Below, piece after piece: positions 22,946-32,591 of a stretch of 64,000 bases of DNA. The stretch is from Marinobacter pelagius (lineage in GTDB: Bacteria > Pseudomonadota > Gammaproteobacteria > Pseudomonadales > Oleiphilaceae). The stretch spans positions 434,001-498,000 of the forward strand of contig NZ_FOUR01000002.1 of the NCBI RefSeq assembly GCF_900114925.1, read 5' to 3'. The position numbers and the translations under genes are program-made. Position 1 is the stretch's first letter. Each line of letters opens with the position of its first letter. The notes beneath the pieces are model-generated. The model was not told where the DNA came from. It worked only from the letters and a program-made list of their open reading frames with translations, and did not search any database.

Positions 22946-23964
22946 GCCTGGCCTATCCCTGGGTGCTTGTTATCGCCCTGCTCCCGCTGCTGATCCAGTG
23001 GCGCCGACCGGCGCGCCGGCAGGTGGACGCACCGGTCCTGCCCACCGGGCACTGGTTATCCGGCTTGCCCGGTGTCAGTCGCCAGGGCAGCGCTACCCCA
23101 TGGTGGCGCAAGCTGCTGCTCGCTCTACTTTGGCTTCTCCTGGTGCTGGCGCTGGCACGGCCCCAATACGTCGGCGAGCAGGTGCAGATGCCGCTCACCG
23201 GTCGTGACCTTATGCTCGTGGTGGATATTTCCCCCTCCATGGACGAGCGGGACATGGTGATCCAGGGCCGCAGTATCAACCGCCTTCAGGCGGTCAAACA
23301 CGTACTGAATGATTTCATCTCGCGGCGGAAGGGCGACCGGCTCGGCCTGATCCTGTTTGGCACCGAGCCTTACGTCCAGGCGCCACTGACCTTCGATCTG
23401 GAAACCGTGCGCGCCCTGATGCGGGAATCGGGGCTGGGCATGGCCGGCCGGGCCACGGCGATCGGGGATGCTATCGGCCTTTCCGTCAAGCGGTTGCGGG
23501 AACGCCCCCAGGAACAGCGGGTCGCGGTGCTGCTCACCGACGGCGCCAACACCGCTGGGGAAATCAGTCCGGACAAGGCCACGGAAATCGCCGCCGCCGC
23601 GGGCGTCCGGCTGTATACCATCGGGATCGGCGCCGACACCATGGTCCAGCGGGGCCTGCTCGGTTCCCGACGGGTCAATCCCTCCCGGGACCTGGACGAA
23701 GGCCTGCTTACCCGGATGGCACAGGCCACCGGTGGCGAGTATTTCCGCGCCCGCAGCCTGCCCGAGCTGGAAATGATCTATGAGAGCATCAACCAGCTCG
23801 AAGCCATCGAACTGGAGGGCAAACTCTATCGCCCGGTGACCGAGCTGTTCGTCTGGCCGGCGGGCCTGGCGGCCGGTTTGTGGCTGTTTGTCGCCCTGGC
23901 CAGCCTCGCCGCCCGACGCCGCCAATCCCGTGCAGAACCAGCGGAAGGAGCGCAGCATGGCTGA
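22939..23964 (+). CDS. VWA domain-containing membrane protein, BatA-like
   Basis: 341 residues: N-terminal helix (LAYPWVLVIALLPLLIQW), a second helix near 55-75 (LLLALLWLLLVLALARP), a VWA domain with an intact MIDAS start DISPSMDE and later LLTDGANTAGE, and a C-terminal helix (FVWPAGLAAGLWLFVALASL). This is the BatA layout: a metal-dependent adhesion domain in the periplasm between membrane anchors. The neighbours moxR and DUF58 upstream and the VWA-TPR gene downstream (7-base coupling at 23957) support a common complex. Confidence 0.88.
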   Translation: MLSLAYPWVLVIALLPLLIQWRRPARRQVDAPVLPTGHWLSGLPGVSRQGSATPWWRKLLLALLWLLLVLALARPQYVGEQVQMPLTGRDLMLVVDISPSMDERDMVIQGRSINRLQAVKHVLNDFISRRKGDRLGLILFGTEPYVQAPLTFDLETVRALMRESGLGMAGRATAIGDAIGLSVKRLRERPQEQRVAVLLTDGANTAGEISPDKATEIAAAAGVRLYTIGIGADTMVQRGLLGSRRVNPSRDLDEGLLTRMAQATGGEYFRARSLPELEMIYESINQLEAIELEGKLYRPVTELFVWPAGLAAGLWLFVALASLAARRRQSRAEPAEGAQHG

Positions 23965-25747
23965 CTTCCATTTCCTTCGCCCGCTCTGGTTGCTGCTGCT
24001 TCTCGCGGTGCCTTTGCTCGTGGTGATACTCCGTAACGCAGGCCATGGCGACAGCGGCTGGTCACGGCTGATTCCTGCCCCCTTGCTGTCGCCCCTGATC
24101 CGTTCCCGGGGTCAACAGAATGGCCGTGGCGGATCTCCGCTTGTGCCGGTCTCCCTGGCGCTGGTGATACTGGCGGTTGCCCTGGCCGGCCCGGCCTGGC
24201 GGGAGGCGCCCACGCCCCTGAAACAGCCGGGAGACAGCTTGGTCATGGTGCTGGACCTGTCACTGTCCATGCTCGCCACCGATGTGGAACCCGACCGCCT
24301 GACCCGGGCGAAACGCAAGATCCGGGATATCCTCAAGACCCGGGAGGGAAGCCTCAACGGCCTGGTGGTCTATGCGGCTGATGCCCATGTGGTCACGCCG
24401 CTGACCGATGACGCCCGCACCATCGAAGCCATGCTCAACGTGCTGGACCCGACGATCATGCCGGCCCAGGGCAACCGCGCCGATCTGGCGGTCACCCGGG
24501 CAACGGAACTGCTGCAACAGGGAGCGCCAGGCAAAGGCAAGATCCTGCTGATCACCGACGATGTCCGGGAGGGGTATCTGCCCGGAATCACCCATGCCCT
24601 GGCAGGCACGCCTTACACCCTGAGCACCCTGATGGTCGGCACTGAGGGTGGCGGCCCGATTCCCCTGGCCAAACGGGGTTTCATGCGCGATAACGGTGAG
24701 ATCGTGATTACCCGGGCCGACCCTGGCGCACTTTCCGGTGTGGCCGCAAAAACCGGGGGCTCCTTTCACGCCCTGACCCTGGACGACACCGATATCGAGG
24801 CACTGAAACTGACACCAGAAGACAGCGACGACTGGCAATCCGCCGACTCCGACCAGACCGTAAATCGCTGGCAGGATGATGGCTACTGGCTACTCTGGCT
24901 TGTCCTCCCGCTGGTCCTTCTCGGCTGGCGCCGGGGCGGGTTTGCCGTGCTCGCCCTGCTGATCCTGCCCCTGATGCCCGAACCGGCGGAGGCTGCAAGC
25001 TGGGACAGCCTCTGGCAACGGGAGGACCAGCGTGCGCCGGAGCTGATCCGGGAGAATCCTGAACAGGCCGCCCGTGAACTCGACAGCCCGGCCTGGCGGG
25101 CCCCTGCCCACTACCGCGCCGGTGACTATGAACAGGCAGCCAAATTGTACGGATCGCTGGACGGTCCTGACGCGGATTACAACCGGGGCAATGCCCTGGC
25201 CCGGGCCGGCAAGCTCGAACAGGCGCTCGAAGCCTACGAAAGCGCCCTGACGCAAACACCGGAGATGGAAGACGCCCGCTACAACCGGGATCTGGTGAAG
25301 CAACTGCTAGAACAGCAACAGCAACAGAACCAGCAGGGCCAGGGTGACAGCCAGCAACAACAGAACCAGAACTCCGAGGGCGGCAGCCAGGACAACCCGT
25401 CGCAGCAGGGCGATGATCAGCAAGCCGGACAGCAGCCTTCTCCCTCCGGGGAGGATCCATCCGGCCAGTCAGACAGCCGCCAGGAAAACGGTCAGGGCGA
25501 GCAGGAATCGGACTCCGCGCAATCACAGCAGGATCCGGCTACCGGCCAACAGGGAGAGTCCGGGGAACAACAGGACGGGCAACAGGCACAAGCCCCGGCC
25601 GCGATCTCGGAGAAACCCCTGAGTCAGGGGCAGGAACAGTGGCTCAGGCGCATTCCCGACAATCCCGGCGGCCTGTTGCGCCGGAAATTCCTGCAACAGT
25701 ACCAGGAACGTCAGACACCACCCGCCGAGGGCGATACACCATGGTAA
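23957..25747 (+). CDS. VWA and TPR domain-containing membrane protein (BatB/BatC-like fusion)
   Basis: 596 residues from ATG 23957, with GGAAGGAG 6 bases upstream. N-terminal helices (PLWLLLLLAVPLLVVIL) precede a VWA domain (MIDAS DLSLSM). A membrane helix near LLWLVLPLVLLGW follows. Then come TPR-like repeats (AHYRAGDYEQAAKLY, then ADYNRGNALARAGKLEQALE). The last ~150 residues form a Gln/Gly/Ser/Asp-rich linker (25300-25620), typical of these fusions, ending in QWLRRIPDNPGGLLRRKF. It combines what other genomes split into batB and batC. Confidence 0.88.
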   Translation: MADFHFLRPLWLLLLLAVPLLVVILRNAGHGDSGWSRLIPAPLLSPLIRSRGQQNGRGGSPLVPVSLALVILAVALAGPAWREAPTPLKQPGDSLVMVLDLSLSMLATDVEPDRLTRAKRKIRDILKTREGSLNGLVVYAADAHVVTPLTDDARTIEAMLNVLDPTIMPAQGNRADLAVTRATELLQQGAPGKGKILLITDDVREGYLPGITHALAGTPYTLSTLMVGTEGGGPIPLAKRGFMRDNGEIVITRADPGALSGVAAKTGGSFHALTLDDTDIEALKLTPEDSDDWQSADSDQTVNRWQDDGYWLLWLVLPLVLLGWRRGGFAVLALLILPLMPEPAEAASWDSLWQREDQRAPELIRENPEQAARELDSPAWRAPAHYRAGDYEQAAKLYGSLDGPDADYNRGNALARAGKLEQALEAYESALTQTPEMEDARYNRDLVKQLLEQQQQQNQQGQGDSQQQQNQNSEGGSQDNPSQQGDDQQAGQQPSPSGEDPSGQSDSRQENGQGEQESDSAQSQQDPATGQQGESGEQQDGQQAQAPAAISEKPLSQGQEQWLRRIPDNPGGLLRRKFLQQYQERQTPPAEGDTPW

Positions 25748-27480
25748 AACGGATAGTGGCAACGATAACCGGATTGTGGCTGCTGCTGGCGCTGGCCTTC
25801 CCGGCCTGCGCCGGTGAGCTGTCCGTGGAGCCGGACCGCAAGCAGCTTTATGAAGGCGAGGTCCTGACTGTCACGGTCAAGGGCACCATGGAGCTGGACA
25901 TAAACCTCAGCAACCTGTTCGAGTTCGATCTGTCCCAGTTGCCCGCGCCGGATATCGAAAAGGTCGAGCCGGATTTCGAGATCCTCGCCCGCAACCAGCA
26001 GTACAGCATCCGCACCGTTAACAGCCAGATGATCGGCGAGATCACCTGGACCTACCAGCTGGCTCCGTCACGCACCGGCGAACTCACCATTCCCGAGCTC
26101 ACCTTCCGGGATGCCACCTCGGAGCCGGTAACCGTTGAGGTAGTCCCGGGCTCCGGGCCGGACCAGGGTCCCGAAGTCCGTGACAGCTTCGTTGAGCTAT
26201 CCGCAGACAAAGCCGAGGTTTATGTACAGGAGCAACTGACCCTGACAGTTCGCCTGTTCTTTACCGGCAACCTGATCCGGGGTGAACTGTCCGAGCCGGA
26301 GCACCCCCATGCCATCATCGAGAGCCTCGGGAAGCAGCAGGAATATACCCGTTACCGGGACGGCGTCCGCTACCGGGTCGTTGAACGGCGTTATGCGGTG
26401 TTTCCGCAGAGGACCGGCGAGCTCGATCTGCCCCCGATCCGGTTCGAGGGCCAGGCACGCACCCAGGAGGGCAAGCTACGGTTCCTGAGGGACAGCGAGG
26501 AGTTCTTTGCCGTCCCGGTAAAACCGGTTCCGGACGAATTTACCGGCGACACCTGGCTCCCCGCCAGCGACCTGTCTCTGGACGAAAGCGGCCTGCCGCC
26601 GACCCTGGAAGTGGACCTGGGCGAGAACCTGACCCGTCGGATTACCCTGAAGGCCAGTGATCTGCCTTCGGAGGCCCTGCCGCCACTACCCGAGGGCACG
26701 CCTTCCGGCATCCGTGCCTACCCCGACCAGCCGGAAAGAAGCACCCAGGTGACACCCGAAGGGCTGGTCTCTACCCTGGAACAGACCGTCGCGCTGGTCC
26801 CGGTGCAAGCCGGTGAGATGACCTTGCCGGAAGTCCGGATTGCCTGGTGGGACACCGACACCGACAGCCAGCAGGTCGCGGTGATTCCTGCCCGGACCCT
26901 GTCAGTCACGGATACCGGTGCCGCCGCCGCGCTCCCCTCTCCGGAATCTCCTGAGAACGGTTCCGCGACGACCAGCACGGCCACCGAGCCGGAGCCAGGT
27001 ACTTCCCGGGAAGCAACCGGCTCGATCTGGATCTGGGTCAGTCTGGTCCTGGCCATCGCCTGGGCTGCCACTGTTGCTGGCTGGTGGTGGTCCGGAAGGA
27101 ATGGACGCGGGTCGAACAAACAACCCGCATCCCATGAGGTCGACAGCAACGAGCGATTCCTGTTTGACGACCTCATCGTTGCCGCCAGGAAAGGTTCCGC
27201 GGAAACGCCCCATTTCCTGATCCGGTGGATGCAGCATCGGCATCCGGATCAGCTGTTCCACACCGCCGGGGATGTTGTGAAGTTTCTGGGAGATGACACC
27301 CTGGCCACCGAACTGGACCACCTGCAGGCAGACCTGTTTGCAGGGAAAGGGCGAAGTGAATCAGGCGAGACAGACCGGCAGGCTCTGGTCAGAGCCCTGC
27401 AACACATTCGGCGCCGGAAGCCGAAGACCGCCGGCGGGGACGGCCTGCGCCCCCTCTATCCGGACAATCTGTCGGCCTGA
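25741..27480 (+). CDS. batD: BatD family protein
   Basis: 579 residues from ATG 25741, overlapping the previous stop by 7 bases. The signal peptide is VATITGLWLLLALAFPACAG. Immunoglobulin-like repeats characteristic of BatD ('oxygen tolerance') follow, such as VEPDRKQLYEGEVLTVTV, ITWTYQLAPSRTGELTIPEL and SADKAEVYVQEQLTLTVRLF. A single membrane helix (IWIWVSLVLAIAWAATVAGWW) lies near residue 435, then a ~120-residue cytoplasmic tail. Last gene of the operon, and convergent with ccmI, 21 bases apart. The family was named from Bacteroides aerotolerance work. The actual function is unproven. Confidence 0.87.
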   Translation: MVKRIVATITGLWLLLALAFPACAGELSVEPDRKQLYEGEVLTVTVKGTMELDINLSNLFEFDLSQLPAPDIEKVEPDFEILARNQQYSIRTVNSQMIGEITWTYQLAPSRTGELTIPELTFRDATSEPVTVEVVPGSGPDQGPEVRDSFVELSADKAEVYVQEQLTLTVRLFFTGNLIRGELSEPEHPHAIIESLGKQQEYTRYRDGVRYRVVERRYAVFPQRTGELDLPPIRFEGQARTQEGKLRFLRDSEEFFAVPVKPVPDEFTGDTWLPASDLSLDESGLPPTLEVDLGENLTRRITLKASDLPSEALPPLPEGTPSGIRAYPDQPERSTQVTPEGLVSTLEQTVALVPVQAGEMTLPEVRIAWWDTDTDSQQVAVIPARTLSVTDTGAAAALPSPESPENGSATTSTATEPEPGTSREATGSIWIWVSLVLAIAWAATVAGWWWSGRNGRGSNKQPASHEVDSNERFLFDDLIVAARKGSAETPHFLIRWMQHRHPDQLFHTAGDVVKFLGDDTLATELDHLQADLFAGKGRSESGETDRQALVRALQHIRRRKPKTAGGDGLRPLYPDNLSA

Positions 27481-27501
27481 CCGGGGCGCAGGCTGTTTGG
27501 A

Positions 27502-28770
27502 TCAATTGGTGAGCTGCTGATCGATAACCAGCCGAACCGGATCTGTATCCTCGCCGGATACGGTGACAGGCTCATCAACACTGCCCTGCCAGTCTCCGGC
27601 ACTGGCCTGGACGCTGCCGGTCCGGCTCAGGCGGGCCGTCACCAACACCTGGCCTGCGCCGGAAATTTTCATCTGCGGTGACATGGAGTCACCGTCATCC
27701 AGGCGCAGGGTCGCGGGCAGATCGCCGGCGGTCAGGCGCTCAACAGCCAGAGGCGGTCCGTTCGGGTTACCTGCCTCGCGGGCAAACACGAACAGGGTGG
27801 TATCGGCAGGCACCTGATCCTGAAAGGCATCGGCCAGTGCGACTTCAACGGTCACACCGGGGCCACCGGCATCGGCGGGAGCCTGCACCTCGGGCGGCGT
27901 TTCACCCAGACGGTTATAGGCTTCGTTGATGCCACCCCGGATAGAGGCGATCTGGGGGTGATCCGGCGCTACGGCCACGATCCGCTCCCAGTATTCAATG
28001 GCCTCGCGGTAGTTCTGCTGACTGAAGGCATTGATCCCGAGCAGCCCCAGGGCGTTGACTTCGTCCGGGTTCAGGGACCGCGCCTGACGGATCGCCTCGG
28101 TGACCGCCTCGGTCATTGCCCCCTGACTGTCGAAGAACAGGGCCTGTGCCGACAGCCCCAGGGCCACCGCCTCCGCCTGGTCGTTACCATCGACCACCTT
28201 GGCCAACTGGCGGAATGCCCAGGCAGCTTCCTGGTACTGCTCAAGACGCATATAACTCTGCCCCAGCATGGCCCAGCCATCGGGGTTGTCGGGGTCGGCC
28301 TCAAGCCTGTCCCGGAGCTGCACCACCAGGTCTGACATCTGGGCCTGGCGCCCGGAATCGCTCTGCTCCATCTGTTGCATGGCAATGTACTGCTCCACCC
28401 GATCCATAGCGCCCCATTCCTGGTACAGATAATAGGCCGCGCCGGGCAACACCAGCACCGAGACCAGCGCCACCGCAATCGCACTCTTGCGACCGGGCAC
28501 CGCACGCCGGGGCTGCTCCGATTCCGGGACATCGTCGAGCATGGATCCGGCCAGCTCTTCTTTCAGTTGCCGGTAGTTGTCTTCATCCAGAATACCGGCC
28601 TCGAACTCATCATCGAGTTCTTTCATCCGGGTCCGGTAGGCCATCAGGTTCTGGTTACGGATATCCGCCCGGGCTCGGGCGTCGGCGCGCTGAAACAGCA
28701 CCGGGAAAAGCACAAAGGCCAGGGCGATAATGATCAGTACCGTCGCGGCAATCCAGAAAGTATTGGTCAT
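27502..28770 (-). CDS. ccmI: cytochrome c maturation protein CcmI
   Basis: Chaperone that captures apocytochrome c for heme attachment by CcmF/CcmH. The 422 residues include two N-terminal helices (FWIAATVLIIIALAFVLFPVLF and, after the leucine-zipper-like cytoplasmic loop, AIAVALVSVLVLPGAAYYLYQ). TPR repeats (AWAMLGQSYMRLEQYQEAAWA-like, residues ~165-290) follow, then a C-terminal beta domain that is common in gammaproteobacterial CcmI. Last gene of ccmABCDEFGHI, 51 bases after ccmH. Confidence 0.92.
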   Translation of the reverse strand: MTNTFWIAATVLIIIALAFVLFPVLFQRADARARADIRNQNLMAYRTRMKELDDEFEAGILDEDNYRQLKEELAGSMLDDVPESEQPRRAVPGRKSAIAVALVSVLVLPGAAYYLYQEWGAMDRVEQYIAMQQMEQSDSGRQAQMSDLVVQLRDRLEADPDNPDGWAMLGQSYMRLEQYQEAAWAFRQLAKVVDGNDQAEAVALGLSAQALFFDSQGAMTEAVTEAIRQARSLNPDEVNALGLLGINAFSQQNYREAIEYWERIVAVAPDHPQIASIRGGINEAYNRLGETPPEVQAPADAGGPGVTVEVALADAFQDQVPADTTLFVFAREAGNPNGPPLAVERLTAGDLPATLRLDDGDSMSPQMKISGAGQVLVTARLSRTGSVQASAGDWQGSVDEPVTVSGEDTDPVRLVIDQQLTN

Positions 28771-28821
28771 GAAATTGTCGTCACTGCATGGGAAATGGGT
28801 TCGATCGGTTCAGGCATCGGC

Positions 28822-29301
28822 TCAGCGTTCGCTGGTGCCGTCCTGTCCCTTCAGAATCTGTTCTGCGCGGGCGCGTTCCTCAGCGCTCAGGCCTGCTGCC
28901 TGCCGCTCAACGCGTCGGGAGCGGATCACCACGCCGGCAACCACCAGCAGCCCGCCAAACACGGCAATGGCCGGTGTCGCCCATAACAGGAAGGTACGGC
29001 TGTCCAGTTCCGGCTTGTAGCGGACAAACTCGCCAAACCGCGCGACCAGCGCATCAACGATCTCCTCGTTGCTGGCACCGGCCTGCATCATTTCGTACAC
29101 CTCGTTACGCATATCCTGGGAGATGGGCGCGTTGGAATCGGCGATATTCTGGTTCTGGCACTTCGGGCAGCGCAGCTCGGCAATCAGGTTCTGGTAACGC
29201 ACTTCCTGTTCGCGGGTATCGAAGTCATAGACAGCCGCCACGTCCGCCTGAGTCAGACCTGCGGTCAGGATGAACAGGGTCGCCAGTACAAGTCGCATCA
29301 T
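28822..29301 (-). CDS. ccmH: cytochrome c maturation protein CcmH
   Basis: Periplasmic thioredoxin-like reductant of apocytochrome c. It has 159 residues: a signal peptide (LVLATLFILTAGLTQAD), the LRCPKCQNQNIADSNAPIS motif with redox Cys45 and Cys48, and one C-terminal membrane anchor (FLLWATPAIAVFGGLLVVAGVV). The start overlaps the ccmG stop (TGATG). It lacks the long TPR half seen in E. coli CcmH, which is encoded separately here as ccmI. Confidence 0.94.
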   Translation of the reverse strand: MMRLVLATLFILTAGLTQADVAAVYDFDTREQEVRYQNLIAELRCPKCQNQNIADSNAPISQDMRNEVYEMMQAGASNEEIVDALVARFGEFVRYKPELDSRTFLLWATPAIAVFGGLLVVAGVVIRSRRVERQAAGLSAEERARAEQILKGQDGTSER

Positions 29302-29837
29302 CAGCTGTTACCCCGCGCTTCTTCGATCACCGGCAGCAGTGTTTTTTCCCACACTTCCGGGTTGACCACGCCGACATGGCGGTATCGGACCACGCCCTCG
29401 GCGTCGATCACAAAGGTCTCTGGCGCCCCATAGACGCCGAGATCAAAGCCAAGGGTACCCTTGGGGTCATAGATGGTTGCCCGGTAGGGATCGCCCAGGC
29501 GATCAAGCCAGACCAGGGCATCGTCCCGCTTGTCCTTGTAGTTCAGGCCGATAATGTTGATTCCTTCCTCATTCGCCAGCCACATCAGGTCATCGTGCTC
29601 ATCGCGGCAGGACGGACACCAGGTCCCCCAGACATTGAGCAGGGAAACTTCGCCCCGGAACAGGCTGCGGTCCAGGGTTGCCGACGGATTGTGCAGGTCC
29701 GCCAGGGTAAACTCGGGTACCGGTTTGCCAATCAGGGCAGACTCGAGTTTGGTCGGGTCCTTGCCGATACCGGCGAACAGCACCACGCCCAGCACCAGGG
29801 CCACCAACAAGGGCAGGAACAGCAGGAAGCGCTTCAT
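29301..29837 (-). CDS. ccmG: thiol:disulfide interchange protein CcmG/DsbE
   Basis: Membrane-anchored periplasmic thioredoxin-fold protein that passes electrons to CcmH or apocytochrome c. It has 178 residues: an N-terminal helix (FLLFLPLLVALVLGVVLFAG), the active site WCPSC (Cys74, Cys77), and the conserved GVYGAPETFVID loop with its cis-Pro region. It overlaps ccmF by four bases (ATGA) and touches ccmH. Also named dsbE. Confidence 0.95.
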   Translation of the reverse strand: MKRFLLFLPLLVALVLGVVLFAGIGKDPTKLESALIGKPVPEFTLADLHNPSATLDRSLFRGEVSLLNVWGTWCPSCRDEHDDLMWLANEEGINIIGLNYKDKRDDALVWLDRLGDPYRATIYDPKGTLGFDLGVYGAPETFVIDAEGVVRYRHVGVVNPEVWEKTLLPVIEEARGNS

Positions 29838-31837
29838 GACAGCGCCTCCGCTTCACCTTTCACGCCGCCCGCCGGCCGGGTATTCCGGGGAACCCGCTCA
29901 TCGGCGCGATCCCGGATGCGGTAGCGCTTGTCGGAGACGGCCAGGAAGCCACCGATCGCCATCACCAGGGCACCCAGCCACAGCCAGCGCACCAGGGGCT
30001 TGTACTGCAGGCGGATGGCCCAGGCATCCTCTGTGAGACGTTCACCAATGGCCACGAAGATATCCCGGAACAGGCCGGCGTCGATATCCGCTTCGGTCAT
30101 CACACTCATGCCCACACTGTACTGGCGCTTTTCAGGATGCAATTCGGCAACCTTCTTGCCGTCGAGCATCACGTCAAAGCCGCCATACTGGGCGGTGAAG
30201 TTCTGGCCACGACGCTCACCGATGTCAGTGAATACGAACTGGTAGTCGCCCACGGTGGCGACATCGCCCGGGGTCATCCGGACATCCCGTTCGATGCCGT
30301 AGTTTGAAACCACCGTGGCACCCGCCATGACCATGGCAAGGCCCAGGTGCCCCAGCACCATCCCCCAGTAACTCCGGGATTGACGCTTCAGGCCATGGAG
30401 CCGGCCCTTGCGGGAGGAAGATTTGTCCCACAGATCCCAGAAGGTGGCTACCGTAACCCACATGGCAGTAAAGACACCGGCAAAGGCCCAGGGTTTGAAC
30501 CCGCCATAACCAATGATCACGGCAGTGCTGGCCACGATACTGACCGCAAGAGGCCAGAGCAGCTTACGACCAAGCCAGCCGCCGTCGGTTTTCTTCCAGC
30601 GGGAGAAGATACCGGCACCCAGAAGCAGACCGGCCGCCACCGCCAGCGGGCTGAAGGTGAGGTTGAAGAACGGCTCGCCGATGGACAACTTGCCCAGCTC
30701 CAGATAATCCAGAACCAGCGGATACAGGGTCCCGATCGCCACCAGCAAGGTCGCTGACACCAGCAACACGTTGTTCAACAGGAGGAAAATTTCCCGGGAC
30801 AGCGAACCATACCGGGCACGCACATGTACCACAGGTGCCCGGAAAGCATAAAGCGCCAGGCTGGCAATCATGGTTACCGCGAGCAACATGAGCAGGAACT
30901 TGCCCCGCTCCGGATCGGAAGCGAAAGCATGGACGGAGGTCAGCACGCCGGAACGCACCAGGAAAGTACCCAGCAGGCTCAACGCAAAGGTGACAATCGC
31001 CAGCAACACGGTCCAGCTCTTGAACACGCCCCGTTTCTCGGTCACTGCCAGCGAGTGCATCAGGGCCGTGCCGGACAGCCAGGGCAACAGTGAAGCATTT
31101 TCCACCGGATCCCAGAACCACCAGCCGCCCCAGCCGAGTTCGTAGTAGGCCCACCAGCTACCGAGCGCGATCCCGATGGAGAGGAACGCCCAGGCCACCG
31201 TGGTCCAGGGTCGTGACCAACGGGCCCATGCAGCGTCCAGGCGACCGTTGATCAGGGCAGCGATGGCAAAGGCAAAGGCCACAGAGAAGCCCACGTAGCC
31301 CATGTACAGCATCGGCGGGTGCATGATCAGGCCGACGTCCTGCAGCAGCGGGTTGAGGTCCGCACCATCGGCCGGCACGTTCGGGAGCAGCCGGTCGAAG
31401 GGGTTGGAAGTCACGATGATAAACAGCAGGAAACCAACGCTGACCATACCCAGGACCGACAATACCTGGGAGATCATCACCGCGGGCAGACGCCGGCTGA
31501 AGATCGCAACCGCCAGGGTCCAGCCTGCCAGCATCAGGATCCACAGCAGCAACGAGCCTTCGTGACCACCCCAGACCGCACTGAACTTGTAGTACCAGGG
31601 CAGCATGCTGTTGCTGTTATTGGCCACATATGCGACCGAGAAATCGTCGGTCATGAAGGCATGGGTCAGCAGGCCGAATGCCAGGGCAATAAACACAAAC
31701 ATGCCCGACGACAATGGTCGGGCGAATGCCTGGAGGTTGTCCCGGCCGGTCACCGAACCGACCAGGGGCACAACGGAGAGGAGCACTGCCAGCAACAGCG
31801 CAAGAATCAGTGCAATCTGTCCGAGTTCCGGAAACAT
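29834..31837 (-). CDS. ccmF: cytochrome c heme lyase subunit CcmF
   Basis: Integral membrane component of the heme ligation complex. The 667 residues have about 15 membrane helices. The tryptophan-rich WWD motif GWGGWWFWDPVENASLLPW lies near residues 235-255, and His-bearing loops follow (ALMHSLAVTEKRG, SGVLTSVHAFASDPERG). The length is normal for the family. It lies 32 bases after ccmE and overlaps ccmG. Confidence 0.96.
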   Translation of the reverse strand: MFPELGQIALILALLLAVLLSVVPLVGSVTGRDNLQAFARPLSSGMFVFIALAFGLLTHAFMTDDFSVAYVANNSNSMLPWYYKFSAVWGGHEGSLLLWILMLAGWTLAVAIFSRRLPAVMISQVLSVLGMVSVGFLLFIIVTSNPFDRLLPNVPADGADLNPLLQDVGLIMHPPMLYMGYVGFSVAFAFAIAALINGRLDAAWARWSRPWTTVAWAFLSIGIALGSWWAYYELGWGGWWFWDPVENASLLPWLSGTALMHSLAVTEKRGVFKSWTVLLAIVTFALSLLGTFLVRSGVLTSVHAFASDPERGKFLLMLLAVTMIASLALYAFRAPVVHVRARYGSLSREIFLLLNNVLLVSATLLVAIGTLYPLVLDYLELGKLSIGEPFFNLTFSPLAVAAGLLLGAGIFSRWKKTDGGWLGRKLLWPLAVSIVASTAVIIGYGGFKPWAFAGVFTAMWVTVATFWDLWDKSSSRKGRLHGLKRQSRSYWGMVLGHLGLAMVMAGATVVSNYGIERDVRMTPGDVATVGDYQFVFTDIGERRGQNFTAQYGGFDVMLDGKKVAELHPEKRQYSVGMSVMTEADIDAGLFRDIFVAIGERLTEDAWAIRLQYKPLVRWLWLGALVMAIGGFLAVSDKRYRIRDRADERVPRNTRPAGGVKGEAEALS

Positions 31838-31869
31838 CAGAATCCCCTATTCAGGCTGGGAGGTTTGGA

Positions 31870-32340
31870 TCAATACGACTGTGGCTGGGCCGTCTCACCC
31901 GCCTTGTGTTGCCCCTTGGAGGCTTTCTCCAGGGCGTCGGCCACCTCCGGCGGCATGTAATTCTCATCATGCTTGGCCAGCACCTGGTCCGCAACGAACC
32001 GGCCCTGCCCATTGAGCTTGCCCATGGCGACAACACCCTGCCCCTCGGCAAACAGATCCGGGAGAATACCGTTGTATTCCACCGGCACCGAGGAATTAAA
32101 ATCGGTGACACGGAATTCGACCTTCAGGCTGTCCGGGTCACGGATCACCGAGCCCTCCTCAACCATACCACCGGCCCGAATGCGTACATCCTGTGGCACA
32201 TCTCCGGCGGCAATCTGCGACGGATCGTAGAACAGGTTAATGTTCTGCCGCAGGGCGTAGGTGGTCAACGCCACGGCAACGCCGATACCGGCGAGGAGAA
32301 AGAGAACAATGGTCAGCCGTTTTTTACGGATCGGGTGCAT
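31870..32340 (-). CDS. ccmE: cytochrome c maturation heme chaperone CcmE
   Basis: Periplasmic OB-fold protein that binds heme covalently through a histidine and hands it to CcmF. It has 156 residues: a basic N-terminus MHPIRKKR, a membrane anchor ([22 protein letters not shown]), and the heme-binding [10 protein letters not shown] with His124 and Tyr128. A short charged tail follows. It starts 14 bases after ccmD. Confidence 0.96.
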   Translation of the reverse strand: MHPIRKKRLTIVLFLLAGIGVAVALTTYALRQNINLFYDPSQIAAGDVPQDVRIRAGGMVEEGSVIRDPDSLKVEFRVTDFNSSVPVEYNGILPDLFAEGQGVVAMGKLNGQGRFVADQVLAKHDENYMPPEVADALEKASKGQHKAGETAQPQSY

Positions 32341-32354
32341 GCTTAACCTGCTTG

Positions 32355-32588
32355 TCAGTCCTGGGAAACTTCAACTCGGGTGAACGTGGCGGCGGGTTTT
32401 GCCGCCCGCTGCTGGCCCTGGTCCTGCCGTTCGTAATTCCTGCGGCAGGCTTCCATCATTACGCTGCGCCGGTGCCGCGACCAGACCATCAGTCCGGCCA
32501 ACAACAGGAAAAACACACCGTAGCAGGTCCACACGTAGGGACCGTGGCCTTCCATCGCAATAAACGCGGAGAGTGAATCAAACGCCAT
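32355..32588 (-). CDS. ccmD: heme exporter protein CcmD
   Basis: 77-residue single-helix membrane protein that helps release holo-CcmE from CcmABC. It has the helix [20 protein letters not shown] followed by the basic [14 protein letters not shown] segment, the usual CcmD pattern. It is somewhat longer than minimal CcmD. It sits between ccmC and ccmE, three bases from ccmC. Confidence 0.9.
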   Translation of the reverse strand: MAFDSLSAFIAMEGHGPYVWTCYGVFFLLLAGLMVWSRHRRSVMMEACRRNYERQDQGQQRAAKPAATFTRVEVSQD

Positions 32589-32591
32589 CGA

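Noticed and set aside
25300-25620. Simple-sequence expansion in the VWA-TPR gene
   Set aside because: The Gln-rich codons encode the disordered linker usual for BatB/C fusions. The codons are mixed, not a nucleotide repeat.
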